Below are positions 24,673 to 34,444 of a DNA stretch of 64,000 nt, piece by piece (position 1 is the stretch's first letter; each line of letters starts with the position of its first letter). The position numbers were made by a program, and so were the translations under genes. The DNA comes from Akkermansia muciniphila (GTDB lineage Bacteria > Verrucomicrobiota > Verrucomicrobiia > Verrucomicrobiales > Akkermansiaceae): NCBI GenBank assembly GCA_004557455.1, contig SFDX01000012.1:3328-67327 (forward strand). Direction: 5' to 3'. The notes beneath the pieces were generated by a model. That model was not told where the DNA came from. It searched no databases and was given only the letters and a program-made list of their open reading frames with translations.

Positions 24673-25301
24673 TGCGCAAGTATGTCATTGACCGCGCGGG
24701 CTGCGGCAGCGATGTTTTTCTGCTGCAAAAGCCAGGAGACAATGACCACGCGCTGCGCCCCCGCCGCCAGCACATCGGGAAGCGTGGCCGCATTGATACC
24801 GCCGATGCAGAACATGGGCAGCTCCCCCAGCTGCGCCTGCACCTGCGCGATGTGCTGCAAACCGATGGCGGGGCGCCCCGGCTTGGTACCCGTGGGGAAC
24901 AGCGGCCCGAAACCGATGTAGTCCGCCCCCTCCGCGAGGGCATCCAGAGCCTGCTGCGGGCTGTGAGTGGAGCGACCGACGAGCATCTGCGGCCCCACGA
25001 CGGCACGCACCTGCGCCAGCGGCCCCGCATCCTGCCCCACATGAACGGCATCCGCCCCGAGGGAAGCCGCGAGCTCTGGGTAATCATTCAGCACGAAAAC
25101 GGCACCGGCGGCCCGGCAGAGCGGCTGCATGACACGCGCCAGCTCCGCCACCTGCGGCAGAGGGAGCCCCTTGGCACGCAATTGCAGGATGCGCACCCCG
25201 CCCTCGAGCAACGCCGACGTCTTCTCCGCTACCTGCCCGGGGGCGGTGTAGCCCATATCCACGATGCCGTACAAGCGGCAGGATTGCAACACATGCTTCA
25301 T
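24669..25301 (-). CDS. thiE: Thiamine-phosphate synthase
   Basis: Joins the pyrimidine and thiazole phosphates to thiamine phosphate; cytosolic TIM barrel. 210 residues. Diagnostic stretches are RILQLRAKGLPLPQ, FVLNDYPELAASLGADAVHV, GQDAGPL, GRSTHSPQQALDALAEGADYIG, FGPLFPTGTK, and FCIGGINAATLPDVLAAGAQRV. The ATG at 25301 gives the family N-terminus (MKHVLQSCRLYGIVDMG) and lies seven bases after a -10. The frame continues upstream into the dapL region but has no family sequence there. No TPP riboswitch fits, because the predicted mRNA has no leader. It pairs with thi4. Confidence 0.95.
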   Translation of the reverse strand: MKHVLQSCRLYGIVDMGYTAPGQVAEKTSALLEGGVRILQLRAKGLPLPQVAELARVMQPLCRAAGAVFVLNDYPELAASLGADAVHVGQDAGPLAQVRAVVGPQMLVGRSTHSPQQALDALAEGADYIGFGPLFPTGTKPGRPAIGLQHIAQVQAQLGELPMFCIGGINAATLPDVLAAGAQRVVIVSWLLQQKNIAAAARAVNDILAH

Positions 25302-25308
25302 GCCGCCC

Positions 25309-25337
25309 ACTGTAACACAAGCGGGCGCGCTTGGCAA
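25309..25337 (-). promoter_or_regulatory. thiE promoter, predicted leaderless
   Basis: Minus strand: -35 TTGCCA, 17-bp spacer, -10 TACAGT ending seven bases before the ATG at 25301. Confidence 0.65.
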
Positions 25338-25407
25338 GGCAAAAGCAAGCCCCCCTGCCCCCGCACGACGGCGGAAACAGGGGACGAAAACGCAAGGGAT
25401 GCGGCGA

Positions 25408-26649
25408 TCAGTGCGCCAGCAACTCGGTGATGCGGCGGCAGACCTCCTCCACATTGGCGCGGCTGTTGAAGGCCGAGATGCGGAAGAAGCCCTCACCGTG
25501 GGCACCGAAACCGGCACCGGGCGTGATGACCACCAGAGCCTCCGAGAGCATCTTATCGAAGAACTCCCAACTGCCCATGCCATCCGGAGTCTGCACCCAG
25601 ACATAGGGCGCATTGGCACCGCCCCACACCCGCAGACCGGCGGCGCGGCAGGCAGCGGAGAGCAGCTCCGCATTGCCGAGGTAGTGGCGGATGAGCTCGG
25701 CCGTCTGCTGCTGCCCCTCCGGGGTGAAGAGAGCGGCGGCACCGCGCTGCACGATGTAGCTGGCGCCGTTGAACTTGGTGCTGTGGCGGCGGCTCCAGAG
25801 CTGCGCCACGGGAACGGGGTTGCCCTGAGCGTCCTTACCCATCAGTTCACGCGGGATGACGATGTAACCGCAGCGCACGCCCGTAAACCCGCCCTGCTTG
25901 GAGAAGGAGCGGAACTCGATGGCGCAGCGGCGCGCCCCCGGGATGGCGAAGATGGAAGTGGGAACGGCGGGATCCGTCACGAAGGCCTCATACGCGCCGT
26001 CGTACAGCAGGATGGTGTCATTGGCCAGCGCGTAGTCAACCCAAGCCTTCAACTGCTCATAGGTGGCCACGGCACCCGTGGGGTTGTTCGGGAAGCAGAG
26101 GTAAGCCAGATCCACCCGCTGCTGCGGAACCTGCGGCACAAAGCCGTTCTCCGGCGTGCAGGGCAGGTAGACGAGCCCCTCGTAGGAGCCATCCGGGCGA
26201 GCGGAGCCGGTGTTGCCGTTCATCACGTTGGTGTCCACATACACAGGGTACACGGGATCCGGCACGGCGATGATGTTGTCATGCCCGAAGATGTCGAGGA
26301 TATTACCCGTATCACACTTAGCGCCGTCGGAGACGTAGATTTCATCGGCCTCCACCTGCACGCCGCGCGCCTTGTAAGAGACCTCGGCGATGGCCTCGCG
26401 GAGCCAAGCATAGCCCTGCTCCGGGCCGTAACCGTGGAAGGTCTCGCGCTTGGCCTGGTCGTCCACGGCCTTGTGCATGGCCTCGATGGCGACCTGCGGG
26501 AGGGGCTCGGTGACATCGCCGATACCGCAGCGGATGATGGAGGGAGCTTTATCCGGGTTAGCGGCAGCGAAAGCCGCGACACGGCGGCCGATTTCCGGGA
26601 AGAGGTACCCGGCCTGGAGTTTAAGGAAATGATCGTTGATGCGAGCCAT
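25408..26649 (-). CDS. dapL: LL-diaminopimelate aminotransferase
   Basis: PLP enzyme that converts tetrahydrodipicolinate directly to LL-diaminopimelate for lysine and peptidoglycan, the one-step pathway used by chlamydiae, plants and relatives. 413 residues, usual length. The N-terminus MARINDHFLKLQAGYLFPEI is the family start; further features are CGIGDVTEPLP, HGYGPEQGYAWLREAIA, VSDGAKCDTGN, DPVYPVYVDTNVM, CFPNNPTGAVAT and FRSFSKQGGFTGVRCGY with the PLP lysine. The ATG at 26649 is 13 bases after a -10; the in-frame start at 26697 would lie upstream of the promoter. Confidence 0.96.
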   Translation of the reverse strand: MARINDHFLKLQAGYLFPEIGRRVAAFAAANPDKAPSIIRCGIGDVTEPLPQVAIEAMHKAVDDQAKRETFHGYGPEQGYAWLREAIAEVSYKARGVQVEADEIYVSDGAKCDTGNILDIFGHDNIIAVPDPVYPVYVDTNVMNGNTGSARPDGSYEGLVYLPCTPENGFVPQVPQQRVDLAYLCFPNNPTGAVATYEQLKAWVDYALANDTILLYDGAYEAFVTDPAVPTSIFAIPGARRCAIEFRSFSKQGGFTGVRCGYIVIPRELMGKDAQGNPVPVAQLWSRRHSTKFNGASYIVQRGAAALFTPEGQQQTAELIRHYLGNAELLSAACRAAGLRVWGGANAPYVWVQTPDGMGSWEFFDKMLSEALVVITPGAGFGAHGEGFFRISAFNSRANVEEVCRRITELLAH

Positions 26650-26662
26650 AGTAGTGCGACCT

Positions 26663-26691
26663 ATGTTGCCACACGCAGCGGCGGCGGGCAA
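26663..26691 (-). promoter_or_regulatory. dapL promoter
   Basis: Minus strand: -35 TTGCCC, 17-bp spacer, -10 CAACAT (weak). It is divergent from the aroB promoter 54 bases away. Confidence 0.5.
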
Positions 26692-26744
26692 GCCCAAAAT
26701 ACGGCAGCAGCGGGAGAAAGGGCGGAATATGCCGCATTTAGCCC

Positions 26745-26773
26745 TTGCATCCTGCGCGCAAAGGCACTAGAAT
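26745..26773 (+). promoter_or_regulatory. aroB operon promoter, predicted leaderless
   Basis: -35 TTGCAT (26745-26750), 17-bp spacer, -10 TAGAAT (26768-26773), eight bases before the ATG at 26782. Confidence 0.7.
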
Positions 26774-26781
26774 GGGGTCCT

Positions 26782-27891
26782 ATGCCAGATGTATCACTCA
26801 ACCTCGGCGAACGCTCCTACGTCGTACACGTTGCAAACGCCTCCCTGAGCAACTTGGGATTCCGGGTATCGCGCCGGCGCCTGACCGGCAAGGCCGCACT
26901 GATAACGGACAGCAACGTCTACCCCCTGTACGGCGAGCAGGTGAAGATGAGCCTGGAGGACTCCGGCTACAGCGTGAGCACGCACATCATGGAAGCGGGC
27001 GAGGCCAACAAAACCCTGCGCACCGTCGAGATGCTGGCAGAGGAAATGGTACGCGCCGGGCACGACCGCAGCAGCTTTGTGGTAGCCCTGGGCGGCGGCG
27101 TGGTGGGCGATGTGGCAGGCTTTACGGCCGCCACCTATTATCGCGGCATACCCTTTGTGCAGGTACCCACCACCGTGATGGCCCAAGTGGACAGCTCCGT
27201 GGGCGGCAAGACGGGTGTGAACCTGCCCTGCGGCAAGAACTTGGTGGGGAGTTTTCACCAGCCGCAACTGGTGCTGGCAGACCCCACCACCCTCACGAGC
27301 CTGCCGCCGCGCGTGATGCGCGAGGGGATGGCCGAGATGGTGAAGCACGCCGCCCTGAGCCGCCCCGCCATGCTCCGCGCCCTGCAAAACGCCGCCGATG
27401 AGATTGACCTGGGCTTTACCCTGCGCACCGTGGAGAAACTGCCCGAACTCATCGCGGACAACGTGACCATCAAGGCCGGGATTGTGGAAGCCGACGAACG
27501 CGAGACCTCCGGCGTGCGAGCCTACCTGAACCTAGGGCACACCCTGGGCCACGGCATCGAAGCCGCCGTACCCTACGGCAGCCTGCTGCACGGCGAAGCG
27601 GTGAGCCTGGGCATGCGCGCGGCGCTCTACCTCTCCCGCAAGCTGGGCGGACTGAGCCGCGAGGACGAACGCGAGGTACTGGACACCCTGCGCGCGCTGG
27701 AGCTGCCCTTGGTACTGCCGCAGGAAGTGGACATAGACCGCGCGCTGGCCCTGACCACCGCCGACAAGAAATTTGCGGGCGGCCGCATACGCTTTGTCCT
27801 GCTGCACCGCTGCGGCGCACCCTACTTGGCCGACAACGTAACGCAGCAAGACCTGCTGGCCGCCATGAAGGAGCTGACCAAGCCTTGCTGA
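26782..27891 (+). CDS. aroB: 3-dehydroquinate synthase
   Basis: Second step of the shikimate pathway: turns DAHP into 3-dehydroquinate with NAD and a metal ion; cytosolic. 369 residues. NAD site LGGGVVGDVAGFTAATY, substrate loop PTTVMAQVDSSVGGKTGVN, metal ligands in GIVEADERE, NLGHTLGHGIEA and HGEAVSLGM. The ATG at 26782 gives the family N-terminus and sits eight bases after the -10; a long open frame upstream is antisense to dapL. Two aminopeptidase genes follow in the same direction after 28 bases, with no terminator. Confidence 0.96.
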   Translation: MPDVSLNLGERSYVVHVANASLSNLGFRVSRRRLTGKAALITDSNVYPLYGEQVKMSLEDSGYSVSTHIMEAGEANKTLRTVEMLAEEMVRAGHDRSSFVVALGGGVVGDVAGFTAATYYRGIPFVQVPTTVMAQVDSSVGGKTGVNLPCGKNLVGSFHQPQLVLADPTTLTSLPPRVMREGMAEMVKHAALSRPAMLRALQNAADEIDLGFTLRTVEKLPELIADNVTIKAGIVEADERETSGVRAYLNLGHTLGHGIEAAVPYGSLLHGEAVSLGMRAALYLSRKLGGLSREDEREVLDTLRALELPLVLPQEVDIDRALALTTADKKFAGGRIRFVLLHRCGAPYLADNVTQQDLLAAMKELTKPC

Positions 27892-27919
27892 ACCCTTAAC
27901 AAAACCCCGAAAGCCAATC

Positions 27920-29029
27920 ATGACAGACCCGAGAACGACCCAACTGGCGCAGAACCTGGTGAAGCACTCCTGCAAGGTGCAACCCGGCGAGCGAGTGCTG
28001 CTGGATATGTTTGACACCCCGGACGAGGTGGCCATTCAACTGATACGCGCCGTACGCGCTGCGGGCGGCATTCCCCACCTGCATCTGCACCACGGCCGCG
28101 TGACCCGCGAAATGCTCTCCGGCGCCACCGAACCGCAGTACGAAGCCATCGGCAAATTCGCGCTGGCGGAGATGCAGGCCATGGACTGCTACATCGCCGT
28201 GCGCGGCGGCCACAACAGCTTCGAGAACAGCGGCGTGCCCGCCGAGAACATGAGCCTAGCCCAGCGCCTGCTGCGTCCCTCCATCGACGAGCGCGTGAAC
28301 CACACCCGCTGGTGCGTGCTCCGCTGGCCCACCCCCGCCATGGCCCAGGGAGCAGGGATGAGCACCGAGGCCTTCGAGGACTTCTACTTCCGCTGCTGTC
28401 TGGCCGACTACAGCAGCCTGCGCGTAGCGATGGACAAACTGGCCGCCCGCATGATGCGCACGGACCGCGTGCACATCGTGGGCCCCGGCACGGACCTCAC
28501 CTTCTCCATCAAGGGCATGCCCGCCATCCCCTGCTCCGGCGAGCTGAACATACCGGACGGCGAGGTCTTCTCCGCCCCCGTGCGGGACAGCGTGAACGGC
28601 GTGGTGAGCTACACGGCCCCCTCCCTCTACCGCGGCATTCCCTTCGAGGGCGTGAAGCTGCGCTTCGAGAACGGCAAGATTGTCGAGGCCCACTGCGACG
28701 GCAAGGATGCGGAGTTGAACGCCATTTTGGACAGCGATGAAGGCGCACGCTACATCGGCGAGTTTGCCTTGGGCGTGAACCCGGAGGTGCTCAAGCCCAT
28801 GCGCGACATCCTCTTTGACGAGAAGATCGCCGGTTCCTTCCACTTTACCCCCGGACAGGCCTACGAAGAGTGCGACAACGGCAACCGCTCTCAGGTACAC
28901 TGGGACTTGGTGTGCATTCAGCGCAAGGACTACGGCGGCGGCGAGATTTACTTCGACGGCGAGCTGATCCGCAAGGACGGCATCTTCACCGACCCCGAAC
29001 TGAGCATTCTGAACCCCGCAACCCACTGA
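27920..29029 (+). CDS. M29-family aminopeptidase (AmpS/aminopeptidase T type), copy 1
   Basis: Cytosolic metallo-aminopeptidase of family M29. 369 residues, normal length. Candidate metal ligands in family order are Glu215 (PDGEVFSAPVRDSVNG), Glu281 (IGEFALGVNP), His308 (GSFHFTPGQAYEE), His327 and Asp329 (VHWDLVCIQ). The N-terminal domain (CKVQPGERVLLDM, LIRAVRAAGGIPHLHLHHGR) is the usual M29 cap region. It lies 28 bases after aroB with no Shine-Dalgarno, and seven bases before a close paralogue. All metal residues are kept, so it should be active; peptide preference is unknown. Confidence 0.92.
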   Translation: MTDPRTTQLAQNLVKHSCKVQPGERVLLDMFDTPDEVAIQLIRAVRAAGGIPHLHLHHGRVTREMLSGATEPQYEAIGKFALAEMQAMDCYIAVRGGHNSFENSGVPAENMSLAQRLLRPSIDERVNHTRWCVLRWPTPAMAQGAGMSTEAFEDFYFRCCLADYSSLRVAMDKLAARMMRTDRVHIVGPGTDLTFSIKGMPAIPCSGELNIPDGEVFSAPVRDSVNGVVSYTAPSLYRGIPFEGVKLRFENGKIVEAHCDGKDAELNAILDSDEGARYIGEFALGVNPEVLKPMRDILFDEKIAGSFHFTPGQAYEECDNGNRSQVHWDLVCIQRKDYGGGEIYFDGELIRKDGIFTDPELSILNPATH

Positions 29030-29036
29030 TAAGGCC

Positions 29037-30146
29037 ATGACCGACCCGAGATTGGAGCAACTGGCACGCCAGGTCGTGAACTACTCCGTACGCGTGCAGC
29101 CCGGGGAGCATGTGAACCTGCGCATGCAGAACATACCGGACGAGATGGTGGTGCAGCTCATCCGCGCGGTACGTGCCGCAGGGGGTATTCCCCATGTGGA
29201 GCTGGGACACAGCCGCATCAGCCGCGAGCTGAACCGCGAGGCAACCGAGGAGCAGTACGCCTTGGAGGGCCGCTACCGCTTACAGCGCGCGCAGGATATG
29301 GATGTGCACATCTGCTTCTATGCGGATGACAACACCTTCGAGACCGCCGACGTGCCCGCCGAGCGCATGAAGCTGGTGAGCAAGCACCTGCGCGAGGCAA
29401 GCAACTTTACCGTCAACCAACGCAAGTGGACCGTGCTGGCCTGGCCCACGCCCTCCATGGCGCAGGCGGCGGGCATGAGCACCGAGGACTTCGAGGACTT
29501 TTACTTCCGCTGCTGCCTGGCCGACTACGCCAAGCTGAAGCAGGGCATGGAGAAGATCAAGGCCATGATGGAGGCCACGGACCGCGTGCGCATCGTGGGA
29601 CCGGGCACGGACCTAGAGTTCTCCATCAAGGGGATACCCGCCATCGTCTGCGCGGGGGATTGCAATGTACCGGACGGCGAGGTATACACGGCGCCCGTGC
29701 GGGACAGCATCAACGGCACCCTCTGCTACAACGCCCCGAGCATCTACCACGGCATCCCCTTCGACGGCGTGCGCTTCCGCTTTGAAAACGGCAAGATCGT
29801 CGAGGCCCACTGCAACGGCAAGGACGCCGAGCTGAACGCCATTCTGGACACCGACCCCGGCGCGCGCTACATCGGCGAATTTGCCCTGGGCCTGAACCCG
29901 CATGTGCTCAAACCCATGCGCGACATTCTCTTTGACGAGAAGATCGCCGGATCCTTCCACCTGACCCCCGGGCAGTGTTACGACGAGGCCCCGAACGGCA
30001 ACGAATCCGCCATTCACTGGGACCTGGTGTGCATTCAGCGCGAGGAATGCGGCGGCGGCGAGATCTACTTTGACGGCAAGCTGATCCGCAAGGACGGCAT
30101 CTTCACCGACCCCGAGCTGAGCATCTTCAACGCCATCCGCGACTGA
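29037..30146 (+). CDS. M29-family aminopeptidase, copy 2
   Basis: 369 residues, same length as the preceding gene and closely similar over its whole length; the two are a tandem duplication. The metal motifs are intact: PDGEVYTAPVRDSING, IGEFALGLNP, GSFHLTPGQCYDE and IHWDLVCIQ. Differences cluster in the N-terminal part (LGHSRISRELNREATEE, DMDVHICFYADDNTFE), which could change substrate choice. The stop codon shares its last base with the start of the next gene (TGATG). Confidence 0.92.
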   Translation: MTDPRLEQLARQVVNYSVRVQPGEHVNLRMQNIPDEMVVQLIRAVRAAGGIPHVELGHSRISRELNREATEEQYALEGRYRLQRAQDMDVHICFYADDNTFETADVPAERMKLVSKHLREASNFTVNQRKWTVLAWPTPSMAQAAGMSTEDFEDFYFRCCLADYAKLKQGMEKIKAMMEATDRVRIVGPGTDLEFSIKGIPAIVCAGDCNVPDGEVYTAPVRDSINGTLCYNAPSIYHGIPFDGVRFRFENGKIVEAHCNGKDAELNAILDTDPGARYIGEFALGLNPHVLKPMRDILFDEKIAGSFHLTPGQCYDEAPNGNESAIHWDLVCIQREECGGGEIYFDGKLIRKDGIFTDPELSIFNAIRD

Positions 30147-30973
30147 TGAAAGCGTTTCTCCGCCGGCATTGGAAGCTGTGCATCCTCCTGCTGTTGCTGG
30201 TTGTCGCGTACCACGGGATGAAGTGGTACGGCCGCTACGGCGCGCGGCAGTTGGAGGTGAACCACCTGAGCATGCCGACGGAGACCCTGCCGGGCGTGGG
30301 GCCCCTGCGCATTGCCTTTTTAGCAGATGTACATGACAGCCGGGAGCTGCTGGATGAGGCCCTGGATGCCATCGAGCAGGCCAAGCCGGACCTCATTATC
30401 TTCGGCGGCGACCTCATCATGGTCAACACCCGCTTTATGCGCACGCGGCGGATGGTGCAGGCCCTGCGGCGCATGAAGAGCATTGCCCCCACCTTCGCCA
30501 TCCTGGGGAATCAGGATTACGAGAAACAGGAGCAGGTGGAACGCGTGTATCGCACGGCGGGCATCCCCCTGCTCCGCAATCAATCCGTGGAATGGCAGAG
30601 CCCCGCCGGGCACCGCCTGCGCATCGTGGGCTTGGGGGACTACAACGAAGGAGACGAGGCCCCGGAGCAATGCATGGCCGGGCAGGCTGCGGACGATGTG
30701 CCGGTGCTGCTGCTCTCCCATGACCCGGAGAGCCGGGAACTGCTGGCCGACTACCACTGGCACCTGATGCTGAGCGGACACACGCACGGCGGGCAGCTGG
30801 GGGTGCCCTTCACCGAGCCGCGTCGCTTCATCAGCCTGCGCTCGGATATGCCCGCCGGGCTCTATTCCTTTGACCGTGGACGCCGCATTTTCGTGACGCG
30901 CGGCGTGGGTTCCACCATGGGCATGCGCTTCTTCTGCCCGCCGGAGGTGAATATCATTGACATCGGCCGCTGA
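30146..30973 (+). CDS. Membrane-anchored metallophosphoesterase (YkuE/YaeI-like)
   Basis: Calcineurin-like phosphoesterase of 275 residues with one N-terminal membrane helix (LCILLLLLVVAYHGM). Metal-site motifs in order: LADVHDSRE, FGGDLIM, GNQDYE, LLSHDPE and LSGHTHGGQLG. Relatives YaeI and YkuE act at the cell envelope; YaeI has been linked to lipid A precursor phosphate and YkuE is a wall-associated phosphodiesterase. Substrate here is unknown. Start overlaps the upstream stop by one base, so it is translated with the aminopeptidases. It is convergent with the next gene. Confidence 0.88.
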   Translation: MKAFLRRHWKLCILLLLLVVAYHGMKWYGRYGARQLEVNHLSMPTETLPGVGPLRIAFLADVHDSRELLDEALDAIEQAKPDLIIFGGDLIMVNTRFMRTRRMVQALRRMKSIAPTFAILGNQDYEKQEQVERVYRTAGIPLLRNQSVEWQSPAGHRLRIVGLGDYNEGDEAPEQCMAGQAADDVPVLLLSHDPESRELLADYHWHLMLSGHTHGGQLGVPFTEPRRFISLRSDMPAGLYSFDRGRRIFVTRGVGSTMGMRFFCPPEVNIIDIGR

Positions 30974-30976
30974 ACC

Positions 30977-31003
30977 GGGGACCTTCAGCGTTGGAAGGTT
31001 CCC
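30977..31003. terminator. Weak hairpin between convergent genes
   Basis: CCTTC / GAAGG stem extended by GGGA / TCCC with a bulge, spanning the 11-base gap and the last codons of the minus-strand gene. No clear T-run. Confidence 0.3.
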
Positions 31004-31401
31004 ACGTGCAGCAGCTCACGCCGCGGGCAGTAAAAGAACCAAGTGCCCCGCCAATCACCTTTCGGCTCGCGAAGACCGTACAGGCCTTTCTCCGTGCGGA
31101 AGGATTTGAGGTCCATCGTAAAAAACTCCTCAAGAGCCTCGTCGGAGAACTGCCAGTCGCCCTCCTTGTCCATATTCTTCTTCAGCGCAGCGAACTGCTC
31201 AGAACTCACGTTGAAGCAATAGCTCTCCTCGTAACAAAAGATATTGAGCAAGCGATGCAGGCCGTAGTGCTGTGTAGCCCCGTAGGCCGGCATATTCAAC
31301 CCGGTCTTTCTGCGGCAATCCGGAACAGTCGTAAAATAGCTGTAGATGATCACCACGATCATGCTCAGGATTACCCCTAACATAAAGAAATTGCTTTTCA
31401 T
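30985..31401 (-). CDS. Small membrane-anchored protein of unknown function
   Basis: 138 residues starting MKSNFFMLGVILSMIVVIIY, an uncleaved membrane anchor or signal peptide. The rest is hydrophilic with Cys at CRRKTG, FCYEESYCF and YCPRRELL. No family recognised. It is monocistronic: a promoter -10 ends 15 bases before the ATG, and its 3' end nearly touches the metallophosphoesterase gene on the other strand. Confidence 0.75.
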   Translation of the reverse strand: MKSNFFMLGVILSMIVVIIYSYFTTVPDCRRKTGLNMPAYGATQHYGLHRLLNIFCYEESYCFNVSSEQFAALKKNMDKEGDWQFSDEALEEFFTMDLKSFRTEKGLYGLREPKGDWRGTWFFYCPRRELLHVGTFQR

Positions 31402-31416
31402 AAGCGGGGACGCCCC

Positions 31417-31445
31417 ATACTACACGCTGCGGCATGTCTTGGCAA
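31417..31445 (-). promoter_or_regulatory. Promoter of the 31401 gene
   Basis: Minus strand: -35 TTGCCA, 17-bp spacer, -10 TAGTAT. Confidence 0.6.
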
Positions 31446-31506
31446 TATCCAATTTCGCCAGCAGGGGGCTTATGACGCAAAGAGTCGGGCAGGACAAGCT
31501 TTTTTC

Positions 31507-31535
31507 TTGGCATGGCAGGGTTTTCGTGGTAAATT
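31507..31535 (+). promoter_or_regulatory. Promoter of the 31543 lipoprotein gene, predicted leaderless
   Basis: -35 TTGGCA (31507-31512), 17-bp spacer, -10 TAAATT (31530-31535), seven bases before the ATG. Confidence 0.65.
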
Positions 31536-31542
31536 CGGAACC

Positions 31543-31998
31543 ATGAACAAGCAAAGCTACAAGCATCTGCTCGGCACGGCAGCGGCAGCGGCGGCGGCTC
31601 TCTGCCTCGTCTCCTGCGAGACGGTGACACCGGCCACCCGCATTCAGGAGAACCCGGCGATGTACAGCCAACTACCGGAGAAGCAACAGCAGTTGGTGAG
31701 AGCCGGTCACATTACCTACGGCATGTCGACAGCAGCCGTTTATCTGGCCTGGGGCGCGCCGCAGCGCAAAGCAACCCTGGGGCTGCGCAATGGCAAGACG
31801 GCGGAGAAATGGGTGTACACCAAGCCGAGGCCGGTGAGCATATCGAATGATTTTTACCCCTACGGGCCCAGCTATGGTCCCTATTGGGATAACTACTACT
31901 TCCCGCACCACGGCGTGTCCACCGCTTGGTTGCAGGAGGAGTCCGCCAGCGTGCAATTCGAGAACGGAAAGGTTGTCTCTTGGCAACAGCAGCAATAA
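31543..31998 (+). CDS. Small lipoprotein of unknown function
   Basis: 151 residues with an Ala-rich lipoprotein signal (LGTAAAAAAALCLVSC, lipobox LVSC). The mature part has LVRAGHITYGMSTAAVYLAWGAPQ, a pattern seen in small outer-membrane or SmpA/BamE-like lipoproteins (GMTxxxVxxxxGxP), followed by an aromatic stretch YPYGPSYGPYWDNYYFP. The link to the BamE-like fold is a guess from that motif. The ATG at 31543 is set by the promoter and the lipobox. galM starts 17 bases later in the same direction. Confidence 0.8.
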   Translation: MNKQSYKHLLGTAAAAAAALCLVSCETVTPATRIQENPAMYSQLPEKQQQLVRAGHITYGMSTAAVYLAWGAPQRKATLGLRNGKTAEKWVYTKPRPVSISNDFYPYGPSYGPYWDNYYFPHHGVSTAWLQEESASVQFENGKVVSWQQQQ

Positions 31999-32015
31999 CC
32001 CCCTTCCCTTTGTTT

Positions 32016-32954
32016 ATGAAAGAAGATACCACTCACGCACATATCATTACCCTGCGCACCCCGCAGGCAGAGGTACGGCTCACGGATTTCGGGGCACGTA
32101 TCCTGAGCTTTATTTATCAAGGAACAGACTGCCTGTACGGACCGAAGACCTTGGACGACGCAGCGGCGGATGACTGCTACTGCGGGGCCATCTGCGGACG
32201 CGTGGCCAACCGCATCGCCGGCGGGCAATTCGGGCTGGACGGGTGCGGATACTCGCTGGCCTGTAACAATGGCCCGAACAGCCTGCACGGCGGTAATCTC
32301 GGCTACAGTGGCCGGGTCTGGCAGATTGAATCGCAGACGGAGACGGAGCTGGTGCTCTCCCTTACCTCCCCGGACGGCGAGGAGGGCTACCCGGGCTGTG
32401 TTCAACTGAAGGCAACATATACCCTGCAGGAGAGCACCCTGAGCCTGCGGATGGAGGCACAGACGGACGCCCCCACCCTGCTGAACCTGACCAACCACGC
32501 CTACTGGAACCTGGACGGCACCGGCACGATTGACGAGCGGCATTGCCTACAGGTGCGGGCGGAGGAGTATACCCCCATGGTGGCAAACATCCCCACGGGA
32601 GAGGTCTGCCCCGTGGCAGGCACACCCTATGACCTGCGGCAGCCGGTACCCTTTGAGACGCGCAATGCCCCGGAGGCTCCCCTGCCCGGCGGCTTTGATG
32701 ATAACTATGCACTCTGCGGCGGGCCGGGTATGCGGGAGGTAGCTCTGCTGACCAACGGTCGGCGAACCCTGCGGCTGCAAACGGACGCGCCGGGGCTGCA
32801 GGTCTACACGGGGGATTACCTGCCCCTAAAGCGAGGCGGTGTGGCCCTGGAGGCGCAGAATTACCCGGACTCCCCGCACCACCCGAACTTCCCGAGCATT
32901 GTACTGCGCCCCGGCGAGGTATACTGCCGCACCATCAGCTGGTGTCTGGAATAA
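32016..32954 (+). CDS. galM: Aldose 1-epimerase
   Basis: Interconverts alpha and beta anomers of galactose/glucose. 312 residues. Features: TDFGARILSFIYQG, CGRVANRIAGGQF, LHGGNLGYSGRVW (His for substrate binding), LTNHAYWNLDG with the catalytic His, and GGVALEAQNYPDSPHHPNFP with the catalytic Glu. No signal peptide, so cytosolic. The ATG at 32016 gives the family start; the frame is open further up inside the lipoprotein gene. It shares the promoter upstream of the lipoprotein. A strong terminator follows. Confidence 0.94.
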   Translation: MKEDTTHAHIITLRTPQAEVRLTDFGARILSFIYQGTDCLYGPKTLDDAAADDCYCGAICGRVANRIAGGQFGLDGCGYSLACNNGPNSLHGGNLGYSGRVWQIESQTETELVLSLTSPDGEEGYPGCVQLKATYTLQESTLSLRMEAQTDAPTLLNLTNHAYWNLDGTGTIDERHCLQVRAEEYTPMVANIPTGEVCPVAGTPYDLRQPVPFETRNAPEAPLPGGFDDNYALCGGPGMREVALLTNGRRTLRLQTDAPGLQVYTGDYLPLKRGGVALEAQNYPDSPHHPNFPSIVLRPGEVYCRTISWCLE

Positions 32955-32975
32955 GCCGCTCCCCCTTACCCCACA

Positions 32976-33007
32976 GCACTGCCGCACGCACACGGCAGTG
33001 CTTTTTT
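32976..33007 (+). terminator. galM terminator
   Basis: 9-bp stem GCACTGCCG / CGGCAGTGC with an 8-base loop, followed by TTTTTT. Confidence 0.9.
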
Positions 33008-33052
33008 GCGTATGCGGGGCAGATTTTGCTTCCCTTACGCGCCGCATGGGCG

Positions 33053-33058
33053 TATAAT
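33053..33058 (+). promoter_or_regulatory. argG promoter -10 box
   Basis: TATAAT 42 bases before the argG ATG. No good -35 at 16-18 bp; a TTGCTT lies 21 bp upstream, so an activator or a different contact may be needed. Confidence 0.5.
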
Positions 33059-33100
33059 ACCCGCGAACGCACGGTGAACCTCCGCGCGGCAGTAATCAAG

Positions 33101-34390
<1,290 letters not shown>

Positions 34391-34402
34391 TCATCCTTAC
34401 AG

Positions 34403-34437
34403 GGCACCGTCTTGCACCCGGCAGGGCGGTGCCTTTT
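34403..34437 (+). terminator. argG terminator
   Basis: 7-bp stem GGCACCG / CGGTGCC with a 17-base loop, followed by TTTT, 12 bases after the argG stop. Confidence 0.75.
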
Positions 34438-34444
34438 GCGCGCT

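Noticed and set aside
25309..25408. TPP riboswitch before thiE
   Set aside because: The promoter leaves no leader, and no thi-box sequence (CTGAGA ... ACCTGATC) was seen.
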